64,000 bases of DNA from an uncultured Pelagibacteraceae bacterium (GTDB lineage: Bacteria; Pseudomonadota; Alphaproteobacteria; Pelagibacterales; AG-422-B15): contig CABZIW010000003.1 of the NCBI GenBank assembly GCA_902526005.1, positions 92,656-156,655 of the forward strand, read 5' to 3'. Positions 27,859 through 38,448 of this stretch are shown piece by piece (within the stretch, counting starts at the first letter, position 1; every line of letters starts with the position of its first letter). Below the pieces are notes generated by a model, which was not told where the DNA came from, searched no databases, and saw only the letters and a list, made by a program, of their open reading frames with translations. The translations under genes were made by a program, and so were the position numbers.

Positions 27859-29292
27859 ATGCCAAATCACTCCCTTCTAGAAGAAATTAAATCAAAGAAG
27901 ATTAAATTTAATGGAATCTCATCAGACTCGAGATCGATAAAAAAAGGAAATATTTTTTTTGCAGTCCCTGGAAATGAAATAGATGGATCTAGGTTCATAA
28001 ATCAAGCAATTAAAAAGGGTGCAGCAGCTATTGTTGTTCCATCATATAGTAAAGAAAGATATCCCAAGAATACGACAGTGATAAAGGCTAAAGATATTAG
28101 AAAATCACTATCGCTATTAGCATTTGAAATAAACAAAAATAATATTGAAACAAAAATTGCAATAACTGGAACTAATGGAAAAACATCTGTTGCATATTTT
28201 TTAAGTTATTTACTGAGAATTTCAGGAAAGAGTGTAGCTACTATAGGTACTTTAGGAAACTCTGTATTAAAGAGAAATAAATATAACCTTACTTCACCCG
28301 AACCGATTGATCTTTCAAAGCAATTAAAAAAGATAGGTCAAAAAAAAATAAAATATTTAGTTATGGAAGCATCAAGTCATGGCTTACATCAAAGCAGATT
28401 TTATGGAATGAATTTTGATGTTTGTGCGTTAACAAATATATCACATGATCACCTTGATTATCATAAAACTATAAATAATTACATAAAAAGTAAAATGATC
28501 CTTTTCAAAGATTATATACATAAGGATAGTAAATTAATTATTAATTCAAAAACGAAATACATTAAAAAAATAAGATCAATTTTAAAAAAAAATAAATCCG
28601 TTAAGCCATTATATTTTCAAGAAAATAGAAATTATAAAATTATTAAAATCCTAAAAAAAAATGATATTCAACATGTAAAAGCAATAGTGGGCAGTAAGCG
28701 AATTCTTTTAAAGTTTAAAAATTTTCCAAATTTTCAGATAGAAAATTTTATATTTGCAATTTCAATTTTGAATTTAATTGGATTTGATCCTAGAAAGCTA
28801 TCAAAAAGCAGTCTTAATTGCCCTTCAGTATTAGGAAGAATGGAATATGTTGGTAGAACAAAAACAGGTGGAAAAGTTTACGTTGATTTTGCACACACGC
28901 CAGATGCTCTTAAAAATTCAATTGTAGAGTCAAAAAAGTTAGAGACATCAAACGTACATGTTTTATTTGGTTGCGGTGGAAATAGAGATAGAAAAAAAAG
29001 ACCGCTAATGGGTAAAATAGCTTCAAAATACGCTGATAAAGCAACAGTCACAGATGATAATCCAAGATATGAAAATCCAGCAAGGATTAGAGAGGAAGTG
29101 ATTGGAAATTTAAAAAATATATCTGAAATTGGTAATAGAAAACTAGCCATAAAAAAAGCTATTAGCGAATTAAAAAGAGGCGATTTGCTTCTTATTGCCG
29201 GTAAAGGTCACGAAAAATTTCAATCCATCATGGGAAAAAAATTTCCTTTTGATGATGTTAAAATTGCTGAAAAATATTTACAAAAAAAATGA
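27859..29292 (+). CDS. murE: UDP-MurNAc-L-Ala-D-Glu:meso-diaminopimelate ligase
   Basis: Adds the third residue to the stem peptide. 477 residues; the ATP loop GTNGKTSVAYF is near residue 105 and the motif DNPR (about 400) indicates meso-diaminopimelate rather than lysine as substrate. An N-terminal uridine-binding domain (SSDSRSIKKGNIFFAVPG) precedes the central ATPase domain. It starts 3 bp after ftsI and overlaps murF by 4 bp. Confidence 0.97.
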   Translation: MPNHSLLEEIKSKKIKFNGISSDSRSIKKGNIFFAVPGNEIDGSRFINQAIKKGAAAIVVPSYSKERYPKNTTVIKAKDIRKSLSLLAFEINKNNIETKIAITGTNGKTSVAYFLSYLLRISGKSVATIGTLGNSVLKRNKYNLTSPEPIDLSKQLKKIGQKKIKYLVMEASSHGLHQSRFYGMNFDVCALTNISHDHLDYHKTINNYIKSKMILFKDYIHKDSKLIINSKTKYIKKIRSILKKNKSVKPLYFQENRNYKIIKILKKNDIQHVKAIVGSKRILLKFKNFPNFQIENFIFAISILNLIGFDPRKLSKSSLNCPSVLGRMEYVGRTKTGGKVYVDFAHTPDALKNSIVESKKLETSNVHVLFGCGGNRDRKKRPLMGKIASKYADKATVTDDNPRYENPARIREEVIGNLKNISEIGNRKLAIKKAISELKRGDLLLIAGKGHEKFQSIMGKKFPFDDVKIAEKYLQKK

Positions 29293-30653
29293 AAAAATTC
29301 ATTACAACTTCTGAAATAAACGAATTATTTGGGACCAATATTGTTTGTAAAAGAATAACTGGCGCATCTATCGACACACGGTCATTAAAAAAAGGTAATA
29401 TTTTTTTTGCAATTAAAGGCTTAAATACAGATGGTCATAAATATTTAGTAGAAGCAGAAAAAAAAGGTGCATCTATTGCTTTTGTTCATAAAAAAGTAAG
29501 AGGCATAAAAATACCTCAAATTAATGTTAAAGATACGTCTAAAGCACTCCTTAAGCTCGCAACAAAGTACAGAGCACAGCTAAAAACACAAATTGTGGGT
29601 ATTACAGGTAGTATTGGGAAGACTGGGACAAAGGATGCAATAAATTATTTGCTTAGAAATGAGAAAGATATTTTCTGTTCGCGTAAATCATTTAACAATC
29701 AATATGGCCTGCCTCTCGAATTACTAAATATGCCACGGCATACGAAGTATGGATTTTTTGAAATAGGCATGAATCATTCAGGAGAAATAAAAAGATTAGT
29801 AAAGGTATTGCAGCCACAAACAGCTATTATTTTAAATGTTGAAAATGTTCACCTTGGTAATTTTAAATCTTTAAAAGAAATTGCATTAGCAAAATCAGAA
29901 ATATTCACTTCAACAAAAAGTATTGAAAACTTAATTATTAATAGAAATTCTAATTTTTATAAATTGCTATATATATTATTCAAAAAATCAAAGATCAGTA
30001 CTTGCTTAGACATTGGAAAAGTTAAATCATCAAAAGTATATCTTAAAAAAGAGACAAATATTTCGAATATTATTAAATACCAAGTAATTCTGCCTGATGC
30101 TAGTAAACTTGATTTTTCTTTAAGAAAAAATCAAAAAAATCTTATTTTTAATGCATTAGCCATTATTACTTGCTTTTATATGTTAGGTTTAAATTTAAAA
30201 CTAATCAACCAATTCAAAAATGTTCCTTTTACAGAAGGAAGAGGCGAAATACTAAAATCAAAATATAAGGGAAATAAATTAGAATTACATGACCATTCTT
30301 ATAATGCTAGTCCTGTTTCTATGAGAGACACAATCGATATTTTTAATAAGTTTAAAAATAAACATTTAGTTTATGTCATAGGTGATATGAATGAGCTTGG
30401 AAATAAATCTAAAAAATTTCATATGGATTTAATTAAATATCTAATACTTATTAAGGCTAAAAAAGTAATTTTTGTTGGGTCAAAACTTTATTCGCTTAGA
30501 AAAAGATACAAAAGACTTCAGTTTGAATATTATGAGAATATAGATAGTGTTATAAGTAATGCAGAAAAAATATTTAATAGGAATAGCAAGGTATTTCTAA
30601 AAGGTTCAAATTCAATCAATTTACGAAAGTTGTCAAATCATTTAATAAGTTAA
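29289..30653 (+). CDS. murF: UDP-MurNAc-tripeptide:D-Ala-D-Ala ligase
   Basis: Adds the D-Ala-D-Ala dipeptide. 454 residues with the N-terminal domain (ITGASIDTRSLKKGNIFFAIKG), an ATP loop GSIGKTGTKDAI near residue 110 and the central FEIGMNHSGEIKRL, then DHSYNASPVSMRDTI in the C-terminal domain. Overlaps murE by 4 bp; mraY follows at 2 bp. Partner ddl is farther downstream in the same cluster. Confidence 0.97.
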   Translation: MKKFITTSEINELFGTNIVCKRITGASIDTRSLKKGNIFFAIKGLNTDGHKYLVEAEKKGASIAFVHKKVRGIKIPQINVKDTSKALLKLATKYRAQLKTQIVGITGSIGKTGTKDAINYLLRNEKDIFCSRKSFNNQYGLPLELLNMPRHTKYGFFEIGMNHSGEIKRLVKVLQPQTAIILNVENVHLGNFKSLKEIALAKSEIFTSTKSIENLIINRNSNFYKLLYILFKKSKISTCLDIGKVKSSKVYLKKETNISNIIKYQVILPDASKLDFSLRKNQKNLIFNALAIITCFYMLGLNLKLINQFKNVPFTEGRGEILKSKYKGNKLELHDHSYNASPVSMRDTIDIFNKFKNKHLVYVIGDMNELGNKSKKFHMDLIKYLILIKAKKVIFVGSKLYSLRKRYKRLQFEYYENIDSVISNAEKIFNRNSKVFLKGSNSINLRKLSNHLIS

Positions 30654-30655
30654 CT

Positions 30656-31738
30656 ATGATCTTATATTTAATTGAGTATTTAAATCTTGGTGCCCTAAAT
30701 AATTTTTTAAATTATTTAACAGTTAGAACAGGTCTGGCGTTGTTTACTTCATTTTTTTTTATTCTCTTTTTTGGCCCATTTTTAATTAAAAGAATTGGGT
30801 CATACCAATCAATTGGTCAGCCTATTAGAGAAGACGGTCCTGAGTCTCACTTAGTAGCTAAAAAAGGGACTCCAACAATGGGAGGAATTATAATTTTGAT
30901 TTCTATAGTTGGATCAATGATTCTATGGGTCAATCCTGAAAGCTATATATCTTGGCCAATTATATTCCTTCTAATATCTTTTGGATTGGTTGGTTTTGCA
31001 GATGACTTTAGCAAAGTTAAGAAAAAATCAAGTAATGGAATTTCAGCGAAAATAAGAATCTTTTTTCAAATAATAATATCGTTGATATTTATTTATTGGA
31101 TAACAACTTATAATGAAATTGATATTCAGTTATTATCCTTACCTTTTCTCAAGGATATATTTCTAAACTTAGGTTTATTTTCAATTCCATTCGTTATATT
31201 GGTAATTCTAGGATCAGCAAATGCGGTTAATCTTACAGACGGTCTTGATGGGCTAGCAATTGTTCCCATTATGATTGTCTCTGCGACTTTTGCTGTGATC
31301 TGCTACTTGGCAGGGAATATGATTTTTTCGAATTATCTTTACATTAATTATTTACCTGGAGCAGGTGAATTAACCGTTCTTTGCGCAGCCATAATTGGAT
31401 CCGCTCTTGGCTTTTTATGGTACAACGCGCCTCCTGCAATGGTCTTTATGGGCGATACAGGCTCTTTATCATTAGGTGCTGCATTGGGGGGTATAAGTGT
31501 TCTAACCAAGCAAGAAATTGTATTAGCAATAGTTGGAGGAATATTCGTCGCAGAAGCGGTGTCAGTAATTCTTCAGGTTGGATCATATAAGTTAACCGGC
31601 AAACGAATATTCAAAATGGCTCCCTTACACCATCATTTTGAGAAGAATGGTATTGCAGAGTCAAAAATAGTAATTCGTTTTTGGATAATCGCTTTAATTC
31701 TTGCTTTGATTGGACTCGCAACACTTAAGATTAGGTAA
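30656..31738 (+). CDS. mraY: Phospho-MurNAc-pentapeptide translocase
   Basis: Makes lipid I from UDP-MurNAc-pentapeptide and undecaprenyl phosphate in the inner membrane. 360 residues with about ten membrane helices. Diagnostic loops: GTPTMGGIIIL, GFADDFSKVKKKSSNG (the Asp-Asp pair at the active site), NAVNLTDGLDGLA and the histidine-rich APLHHHFEKNG loop. Canonical position between murF and murD. Confidence 0.98.
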   Translation: MILYLIEYLNLGALNNFLNYLTVRTGLALFTSFFFILFFGPFLIKRIGSYQSIGQPIREDGPESHLVAKKGTPTMGGIIILISIVGSMILWVNPESYISWPIIFLLISFGLVGFADDFSKVKKKSSNGISAKIRIFFQIIISLIFIYWITTYNEIDIQLLSLPFLKDIFLNLGLFSIPFVILVILGSANAVNLTDGLDGLAIVPIMIVSATFAVICYLAGNMIFSNYLYINYLPGAGELTVLCAAIIGSALGFLWYNAPPAMVFMGDTGSLSLGAALGGISVLTKQEIVLAIVGGIFVAEAVSVILQVGSYKLTGKRIFKMAPLHHHFEKNGIAESKIVIRFWIIALILALIGLATLKIR

Positions 31739-31742
31739 CTAA

Positions 31743-33059
31743 ATGTTGAAGTCAAAATGTTTTTCAAAGAAAAGCTATGTAGTCATTGGCATGGGAAAAA
31801 CAGGATGTTCAATTTATAAATCTCTTATAAATAGTGGAGCCGCAGTATATTTTTGGGAAGATAATCCTAAACACTCAAAAAAAATATCAAATAAAGGATA
31901 TAAAAAGTATTCTTCTAAAATAAGTCAAATAGACTATGTTATACCTAGTCCTGGAATTGCTACAAAAGGAAAGTCAGCACATAAACTGATAAAAAAATTA
32001 ACTTCAAAAAATACTAAACTGATAAGTGAATTAGATTTATTTCAAATATACCTGGATAATTTAAATATAAGGAACCAGATTAAAATAATTGCGGTTACAG
32101 GCACAAATGGAAAATCAACAACAGTATCGCTTATTCATCATATTCTTAAAAAAAATAAATTTAATACAGTGCTTGCGGGGAATATAGGTAACCCGATTTT
32201 CGGAACAAAAATGATTAAAAAAGGTTTTTATGTTTTAGAATTATCATCTTATCAATTAGAGAGCTCCAAGATATTTCAACCTGATATTGCCTGTATACTT
32301 AATTTAACTTCAGATCATTTGGCGAGACATAATACAATGTCCAATTATGGTAATGCTAAATTAAATATTTTTAAAAATATAAATAGCTCACAAAAAGGTT
32401 TTTTTAATAATGATTCAATTATTAAAAAATTAATAAAAAAGAATAATCATTTGAATAAAATGAAAAATTTAAAGCAGATTAATAAAAATAAAAAAAACTC
32501 CATTAAAAAATTAAATGAAAATCAATATAATTTACTAAGTAACGACCAAAACTACCGCTTCTCATATGAAATTTTGAAAGAAGTGGGCCTAAGCAGCAAT
32601 AAAATCTTCAATGCTTTTAAATCATTTAGAGGGCTTGAGTTTAGACAACAAATAATTTTTTCAGACAAAAGGAAACTTATTATAAATGATTCCAAATCAA
32701 CAAATTATCATTCTCTAATTGCTGCGCTAAAAAAATATAAAGATATCATCTTGATATGCGGTGGTCAGATAAAAAGCAATAATATCAGTATATTAGATGA
32801 CAGTCTTGGCAATATTAAAAAAGTAATAATTATTGGAGAGGAATCTAATACTTTTCACAAATACTTTCAGAGTAAAGTTACCACAGTTTATGTTCAAAGC
32901 TTAGATAAAGCAGTGGTCGAAATGAGCAAATTTATGAAGACCAATACAGATTTCAATACTTTTTTATTTAGTCCAGGCGCTGCTTCATTTGACCAATATA
33001 ATAACTTTGAAGAACGTGGAAGACATTTTAATAAACTTATAAGCAAACTTAGCAAATAA
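31743..33059 (+). CDS. murD: UDP-MurNAc-L-alanine:D-glutamate ligase
   Basis: Adds D-Glu to UDP-MurNAc-L-Ala. 438 residues. N-terminal Rossmann-like domain begins YVVIGMGKTGCSI, ATP loop is GTNGKSTTVSLIHH near residue 120, and the substrate region NDSKSTN and PGAASFDQYNNFEERG are at the C-terminal domain. The middle contains a very lysine- and asparagine-rich stretch (about 220-260) reflecting AT-rich codon drift. Overlaps ftsW by 1 bp (TAATG). Confidence 0.96.
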   Translation: MLKSKCFSKKSYVVIGMGKTGCSIYKSLINSGAAVYFWEDNPKHSKKISNKGYKKYSSKISQIDYVIPSPGIATKGKSAHKLIKKLTSKNTKLISELDLFQIYLDNLNIRNQIKIIAVTGTNGKSTTVSLIHHILKKNKFNTVLAGNIGNPIFGTKMIKKGFYVLELSSYQLESSKIFQPDIACILNLTSDHLARHNTMSNYGNAKLNIFKNINSSQKGFFNNDSIIKKLIKKNNHLNKMKNLKQINKNKKNSIKKLNENQYNLLSNDQNYRFSYEILKEVGLSSNKIFNAFKSFRGLEFRQQIIFSDKRKLIINDSKSTNYHSLIAALKKYKDIILICGGQIKSNNISILDDSLGNIKKVIIIGEESNTFHKYFQSKVTTVYVQSLDKAVVEMSKFMKTNTDFNTFLFSPGAASFDQYNNFEERGRHFNKLISKLSK

Positions 33060-34171
33060 TGAATAAAAGAACTTATGAACAGTCAATAATTACAAACTGG
33101 ATTACTGAAATAAATAAGCCAATTTTTTTTTGTATAACAGTATTAATAACTTTTGGTCTATTAATAAGTTTAACTATAAACCCTGGTACAAGCAGGTATC
33201 TCGATAACAATCTATTTGCATTTTTTAATATACAGGCTTTGTACCTAGCAATAGGTTTTTTAGTATTTATTTCTATTTCACTGATTGAGACAAAATACAT
33301 CAAATTATTTAGTGTGATATTATTTACAGTATTTTTTACTTTACTAGCTCTTACTCTATTATTTGGGGATGAAATCAAAGGTTCAAGAAGATGGATAAGT
33401 TTTGGATCTTTTTCTCTCATGCCAATAGAATTAGTAAAGCCAGTATTTTGCGTTGTACTGGCTCTGATATTAAATAATCAATACCAAGGTACAAAAATAT
33501 CATCTCACTCACTAAGTGCTTTAATCTATATTTCAGTTGCAAGTATACTCGTTTTGCAGCCTGATATTAGTCAATTTTTTTTATTATCAGCTATTTATTT
33601 TGGTTCAGTGCTTATGAGTGGTTTCAGTATTATAATACTCACTGTAATTGTGGTTTTTGGAATTCTAAGTTTTGTGATGATATATTTGCTCAATTTTAAT
33701 GTTCAAAATAGAATAAATTCATTTTTATTTCCAAATGAATATGACGTAAGTCAAACTGAAATTTCTCTTCAAGCAATTAAACAAGGAGGTATTATTGGTG
33801 TGGGACCGGGTAATGGTCTTTTAAAAAATAAAATTCCTGAAGCTAATTCAGATTATATTTTTTCTGTGGTCGCAGAAGAGTATGGTCTCATAGGTTGTAC
33901 ACTTATATTATTAATCTTCTTTATAATATCATATCAAGGTTTCAAAAAAATTTACGGAAACAATGATCACTTTATTCAAATCTGTTTATTTACCCTTATT
34001 TTATATGTATGCTTACAGGCCTTAATCCACATAGGGGTAAATATAAGGTTGATACCAACAACTGGAATTACCTTACCGTTTATCAGCTATGGAGGTTCAT
34101 CGGTCCTTGGCATGTCAATTGCAGCGGGATTAATTTTATTATTTTCAAAGAATCGACATATTCGTGAATAG
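33059..34171 (+). CDS. ftsW: Septal peptidoglycan glycosyltransferase FtsW
   Basis: SEDS-family polymerase working with FtsI at the septum. 370 residues with about ten transmembrane helices. SEDS markers: GSRRWISFGSFSLMPIELVKP (in two parts, GSRRWISFG and PIELVKP), GVGPGNGLLKNKIPEANSD, and the near-terminal LPFISYGGSSVLGM. Start shared with the murD stop (TAATG); murG follows 9 bp later. Confidence 0.97.
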   Translation: MNKRTYEQSIITNWITEINKPIFFCITVLITFGLLISLTINPGTSRYLDNNLFAFFNIQALYLAIGFLVFISISLIETKYIKLFSVILFTVFFTLLALTLLFGDEIKGSRRWISFGSFSLMPIELVKPVFCVVLALILNNQYQGTKISSHSLSALIYISVASILVLQPDISQFFLLSAIYFGSVLMSGFSIIILTVIVVFGILSFVMIYLLNFNVQNRINSFLFPNEYDVSQTEISLQAIKQGGIIGVGPGNGLLKNKIPEANSDYIFSVVAEEYGLIGCTLILLIFFIISYQGFKKIYGNNDHFIQICLFTLILYVCLQALIHIGVNIRLIPTTGITLPFISYGGSSVLGMSIAAGLILLFSKNRHIRE

Positions 34172-34180
34172 ACTAACTTT

Positions 34181-35239
34181 ATGAAAAAACTTTTTTTAGT
34201 AGGTGGAGGTACTGGAGGCCACTGTATACCAATAAATGTTGTTTATTCGGAGGCACCTAAAAATTTTAAATGCTTTATTTTAACCGATAACAGAGGCAAG
34301 AAATATTTCGATAATATAGACTCAAATAATGTAATTATACTTAGAAATCTTATTTCTTCTCAATCAAGACTAGCAAATATTATAAATTCTCCGTTCTTAT
34401 TTATTCAATCAATATTATACAATTTTAAAATCAAACCCGATTACACTATAGGTTTTGGTGGATTTTTCACAATACCTGTTCTTTTCGCTAGTTTAATAAT
34501 GAGAAAAAAAATTTTTCTTCATGAGGGCAATGCATTTATTGGAAAAGCGAATAAATTATTATTTAAATATGTAGGTAATATCTTTACAACTTTTAACGAA
34601 ACGCATGGTGAAAAACTAATTCAAAATAAAAATTCATTCAGAGTTGGTTTGCCAACTAGGAGTAGTAGAAACTTAAAAAACAAAGAAACTAATAAAAAAA
34701 ATCAGCTTAAAATATGTATTCTTGGTGGCAGCCAAGGTGCAAAAAACCTTTCAGATAATATCGCTCATTCGATCATAAAATCTAAGAATGAATGTAAGAA
34801 AGAATTTATTGTTTACCATCAATGTAGAAAAGAAGATGTAAACTTAGTAGAAAAACTTTATAGAGAAAATAGTATTGAGTGCTATGTAAATGTATACTTC
34901 AGCAATGTCACAGATATTTTAGAGAATACAAATTTGATTATTTCACGAGCTGGCTCATCGACTGTAAATGAAATTATTTGCTTTGGAATTCCCTCAATTT
35001 TGATTCCTTATCCATATGCTGCCGACAACCATCAATATTATAATGCATCAGTTCTTAAAAGTCTTAATTGTGCTGAAATAATTAAGGACAAAGATATGAA
35101 TACTCACTTATTATCAAGTCTGATAAATAAAATAATCAACAACCCGCAAAAAAGAGAGTCGATTAAAGAAACTTTAAAAAAAGAGTATATAAACAATCCT
35201 GTTGAAAGAATTTTTAAGCATATAGAAGCAAGTCGATGA
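34181..35239 (+). CDS. murG: UDP-GlcNAc:lipid I N-acetylglucosaminyltransferase
   Basis: Converts lipid I to lipid II on the inner face of the inner membrane. 352 residues of GT-B fold: N-terminal GGGTGGHCIP loop (residues 8-17), GFGGFFTIP and LHEGNAFIGKANK in the acceptor half, GGSQGAKNLS and the UDP-GlcNAc site SRAGSSTVNEI and PYPYAADNHQYYNA in the donor half. Family fingerprint complete. Overlaps murC by 4 bp. Confidence 0.97.
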   Translation: MKKLFLVGGGTGGHCIPINVVYSEAPKNFKCFILTDNRGKKYFDNIDSNNVIILRNLISSQSRLANIINSPFLFIQSILYNFKIKPDYTIGFGGFFTIPVLFASLIMRKKIFLHEGNAFIGKANKLLFKYVGNIFTTFNETHGEKLIQNKNSFRVGLPTRSSRNLKNKETNKKNQLKICILGGSQGAKNLSDNIAHSIIKSKNECKKEFIVYHQCRKEDVNLVEKLYRENSIECYVNVYFSNVTDILENTNLIISRAGSSTVNEIICFGIPSILIPYPYAADNHQYYNASVLKSLNCAEIIKDKDMNTHLLSSLINKIINNPQKRESIKETLKKEYINNPVERIFKHIEASR

Positions 35240-36627
35240 AATTAAATAAAAATAAATTAATACATATTGTAGGAGTTGGTGGAATTGGGATGAGTGGAAT
35301 TGCAGAAATTTTATCAGAAATGGGATATCAAGTTCAAGGAAGTGACATAAAAATTAACGCAAACATTGTTCGATTAAATAAAAAGAAAATAAAAACTTTC
35401 AATTCACATAAACAGTCAAATTTAAAAAATGTAAGCTTAGTTGTTTATTCATCTGCAATAAGTAAAAATAATATTGAGCTTGAACATTCCAAAAAAATTA
35501 AAATTCCTTCAATTTCAAGAGCTGAAATATTATCTCAAATTGTAAAACTAAAAAAAACTATAGCTATATCTGGGTCTCATGGGAAAACTACTACGACATC
35601 TCTAATTTCAGCAGTTTTAAATGGGGCAAGAATGAAACCCACTGTAATCAATGGCGGGATAATAAATCAGTTTGGAACAAATACAAAATTAGGATCAGGT
35701 GATTGGTTAGTAGTTGAAGCTGATGAATCTGACGGTACTTTTGTGAAACTTCCAGCCTCAATTTCTGTGGTAACTAATATTGATAAAGAACATCTTGATT
35801 ACTATTCAAATTTTCAAAATCTAAAAAACTATTTCAAAAGGTTTATCACACAAGTTCCTTTTTATGGTTTCGCAGTTATATGTATAGATGATAATGAGCT
35901 ACGTAAGTTAGCTGCAAATATAAGTACTACAAAAATTATTAGTACTGGTTTTCATAGAGAAAGTGATATCAAATGTATTAAATTAAGACATAAAGCCAAT
36001 GAAACAATATTTGATGTTTTTGTAAAAGAGAAAAACCAAACTATTAAAAATATTAAATTACCACTTCATGGCGCGTATAATGTAAATAATGCATTAGCTG
36101 CTATAGCAGTTGGTCTTCAATTAAATGTAAAACCAGAAATAATTAAGAAGTCTCTAAATTCTTTTAAGGGTGTCCAAAGAAGACTTACTGAATTATGGAG
36201 TAATAATAATATAAGAATTGTTGATGATTATGCCCATCATCCGACCGAAATAAGTAATGTATTAAAAGGATTGGTTGATGCAGACAAAAAAAATAGAATA
36301 ATAACTATTTTCCAGCCTCATAGATTCTCAAGGGTTTTAGATTTGAAAAGCAAATTCACGACGTGTTTTAAAAATAGTGAATGTGTATTTGTTTCGGATG
36401 TTTATGGAGCGGGTGAGAAAAAACCAAAAAATTTCGATTTAAATAAATTTATTAGTAACATTGCAAAAAATTCTAAAGTCAAAGCTGAATATTTTGTTAA
36501 AAACGATCAATTATTTGAATTAACAAAGAAGAATAGATCAAAAATAATCTTTTTATTTTTAGGAGCTGGGACAGTTACAGATTGGGCTCAAAATTTTGCT
36601 AAAGAGTTAAAAAAAATTTATGAATGA
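35236..36627 (+). CDS. murC: UDP-MurNAc:L-alanine ligase
   Basis: First Mur ligase; adds L-Ala to UDP-MurNAc. 463 residues: NAD-like N-terminal fold IVGVGGIGMSGIAEIL with GSDIK, ATP loop GSHGKTTTTSLIS (about 112-124), EADESDGTFVKL, DDYAHHPTEI and FQPHRFSR in the C-terminal domain. Overlaps murB by 8 bp, suggesting strong translational coupling. Confidence 0.98.
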   Translation: MKLNKNKLIHIVGVGGIGMSGIAEILSEMGYQVQGSDIKINANIVRLNKKKIKTFNSHKQSNLKNVSLVVYSSAISKNNIELEHSKKIKIPSISRAEILSQIVKLKKTIAISGSHGKTTTTSLISAVLNGARMKPTVINGGIINQFGTNTKLGSGDWLVVEADESDGTFVKLPASISVVTNIDKEHLDYYSNFQNLKNYFKRFITQVPFYGFAVICIDDNELRKLAANISTTKIISTGFHRESDIKCIKLRHKANETIFDVFVKEKNQTIKNIKLPLHGAYNVNNALAAIAVGLQLNVKPEIIKKSLNSFKGVQRRLTELWSNNNIRIVDDYAHHPTEISNVLKGLVDADKKNRIITIFQPHRFSRVLDLKSKFTTCFKNSECVFVSDVYGAGEKKPKNFDLNKFISNIAKNSKVKAEYFVKNDQLFELTKKNRSKIIFLFLGAGTVTDWAQNFAKELKKIYE

Positions 36628-37543
36628 AAATCAAAGGGAATTTTTAGAAAATTGTAAAAAAAACAATGTTATTGGAAAAATTCAAATAAATCATAATTTA
36701 TCAAAATATACCTGGTTTGGGGTAGCAGGAAACGCTGAGATATTTTATATGCCCCCAAATTTCGAAGAATTAGCAAAAGTTTTAGAAATCAACAGAGATA
36801 AATTACCAGTAACGGTGATTGGAGCTGGATCGAATATCATTATAAGAGATGGTGGAATATTTGGTCTTGTAATAAAATTAGGAAAAGAATTTAGTCAAAT
36901 TAAATTACATAATGATTGTATTGAAGTTGGAGCTGCAACCTACGATAGAGTATTATCGAATTATTGTCAGAAAAATGAAATAGGCGGAATGGAGTTTTAT
37001 TTTGGAATTCCGGGAACACTTGGTGGTGCAGTTCGTATGAACGCCGGTTGTTATAATTCTGAAACAAAAGATGTTTTTATTAAAGCAAAATGTGTTGATT
37101 ATAGGGGGCAAGCCTCAGAAATACGTAATTCGAAGGAATTATTTTCTTATAGGGAAAGTAATATACCTCAAGATATGATTATCTGCGAAATATATATGCA
37201 AAAAAAAAATGCAAGCAAAAATGCAATTTCCCTAAAAATGAAAGAAGTTGATGAACAAAGAAAAAAAGCTCAACCTCAGCAAATTAAAACAGCAGGAAGT
37301 ACATTTAAAAATCCAAAAGATCAGACTGATAAAAAAGCATGGGAAATTATTGAAGAAGCTGGTCTTAAAAATTTTGAGCTTCAAGGAATATGTTTCTCTT
37401 CTAAGCATTCAAACTTCATAGTTAATAATCAAACTAAATCAGCAAACCTTATCGAAGACTTCGGAGAATATGTTAGGTCTGATGTAAAGAAAAAATTGGG
37501 AATAAGCTTAAACTGGGAAATAAAGATATTTGGTGAAAGATGA
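36620..37543 (+). CDS. murB: UDP-N-acetylenolpyruvoylglucosamine reductase
   Basis: FAD- and NADPH-dependent reductase that makes UDP-MurNAc. 307 residues: FAD-binding segment VIGAGSNIIIRDGGI, GIPGTLGGAVRMNAGCY with the conserved Gly-rich turn, and the proton donor Ser in AGSTFKNP. It is type I/II without long insertion. Placed between murC and ddl, overlapping both by 8 and 4 bp. Confidence 0.97.
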   Translation: MNENQREFLENCKKNNVIGKIQINHNLSKYTWFGVAGNAEIFYMPPNFEELAKVLEINRDKLPVTVIGAGSNIIIRDGGIFGLVIKLGKEFSQIKLHNDCIEVGAATYDRVLSNYCQKNEIGGMEFYFGIPGTLGGAVRMNAGCYNSETKDVFIKAKCVDYRGQASEIRNSKELFSYRESNIPQDMIICEIYMQKKNASKNAISLKMKEVDEQRKKAQPQQIKTAGSTFKNPKDQTDKKAWEIIEEAGLKNFELQGICFSSKHSNFIVNNQTKSANLIEDFGEYVRSDVKKKLGISLNWEIKIFGER

Positions 37544-38448
37544 ATAAAGACAAAAAAATTATGCTTTTGTATGGAGGCATTTCTGCAGAAAGAGAAATAA
37601 GTATTATCACCTCAAAAGAAATAAGCAAATCTCTTAAAAATATGGGCTACAATATTGTAGAAATTGATGCAAATGAGAATCTGTTAGCTGACCTTGAACT
37701 GCATAAACCTGACATAGTATTCAATGGATTACACGGAACATGGGGAGAAGACGGAAGTGTGCAAGAAATACTTGAAAAATATGGAGTGCCTTACACTCAT
37801 TCTGGAATTGAGTCATCCAAATTAGCAATGGATAAATACAAATCTGCTGAATTATTTATTGAAAATGGGTTCAATCATCCTTTAACGAAATTGATGACGA
37901 TAGAGGAAGTGAAAGATCAAAATATATTTGATTTTCCCTATGTCTTAAAACCTAGAAATGAAGGATCTAGTGTTGGAGTTAGTATTATTAGAAACCATGA
38001 GGAATTAAATAAATACTTGTCTGAGAATAAATTTCGAAATGAATTATTGCTTCAGCAATTTATAGAGGGTCCTGAGATAAATGTTGCTGTTATAGGAACA
38101 AATAAAACTGGTTCTATTGAAATTGATCCAAAAAATGAATTCTATGATTACGAATCAAAGTACTTTGATGCAGGGAAAACAAAACATATAATTCCACCAA
38201 GATTAGAGAGCGACCTGATTAAAAAAGTTGAAGGTTTAGGTTTAGATGCTCATAAATTATTGGGTTGTAAGGGAATCAGCCGAACTGAATTTATATTAGA
38301 TAAAGTGACAAAAAAATTTTATATATTAGAGCTTAATACCCAACCTGGCATGACACCAACTTCATTAGTTCCTGAAATTGCAAATTATAAAGGTATAAAT
38401 TTTGATAATCTTATTAATTGGATCCTATTAGATGCAACGCAAAATTAA
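37540..38448 (+). CDS. ddl: D-alanine--D-alanine ligase
   Basis: ATP-grasp ligase providing D-Ala-D-Ala for MurF. 302 residues: YGGISAEREISIITS at the start, the HGTWGEDGSVQ loop, KPRNEGSSVGV (ATP-binding), and the metal site ELNTQPGMTPTSLVP near the end. Normal length (about 305). Its last 17 bp overlap the start of ftsQ. Confidence 0.98.
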   Translation: MNKDKKIMLLYGGISAEREISIITSKEISKSLKNMGYNIVEIDANENLLADLELHKPDIVFNGLHGTWGEDGSVQEILEKYGVPYTHSGIESSKLAMDKYKSAELFIENGFNHPLTKLMTIEEVKDQNIFDFPYVLKPRNEGSSVGVSIIRNHEELNKYLSENKFRNELLLQQFIEGPEINVAVIGTNKTGSIEIDPKNEFYDYESKYFDAGKTKHIIPPRLESDLIKKVEGLGLDAHKLLGCKGISRTEFILDKVTKKFYILELNTQPGMTPTSLVPEIANYKGINFDNLINWILLDATQN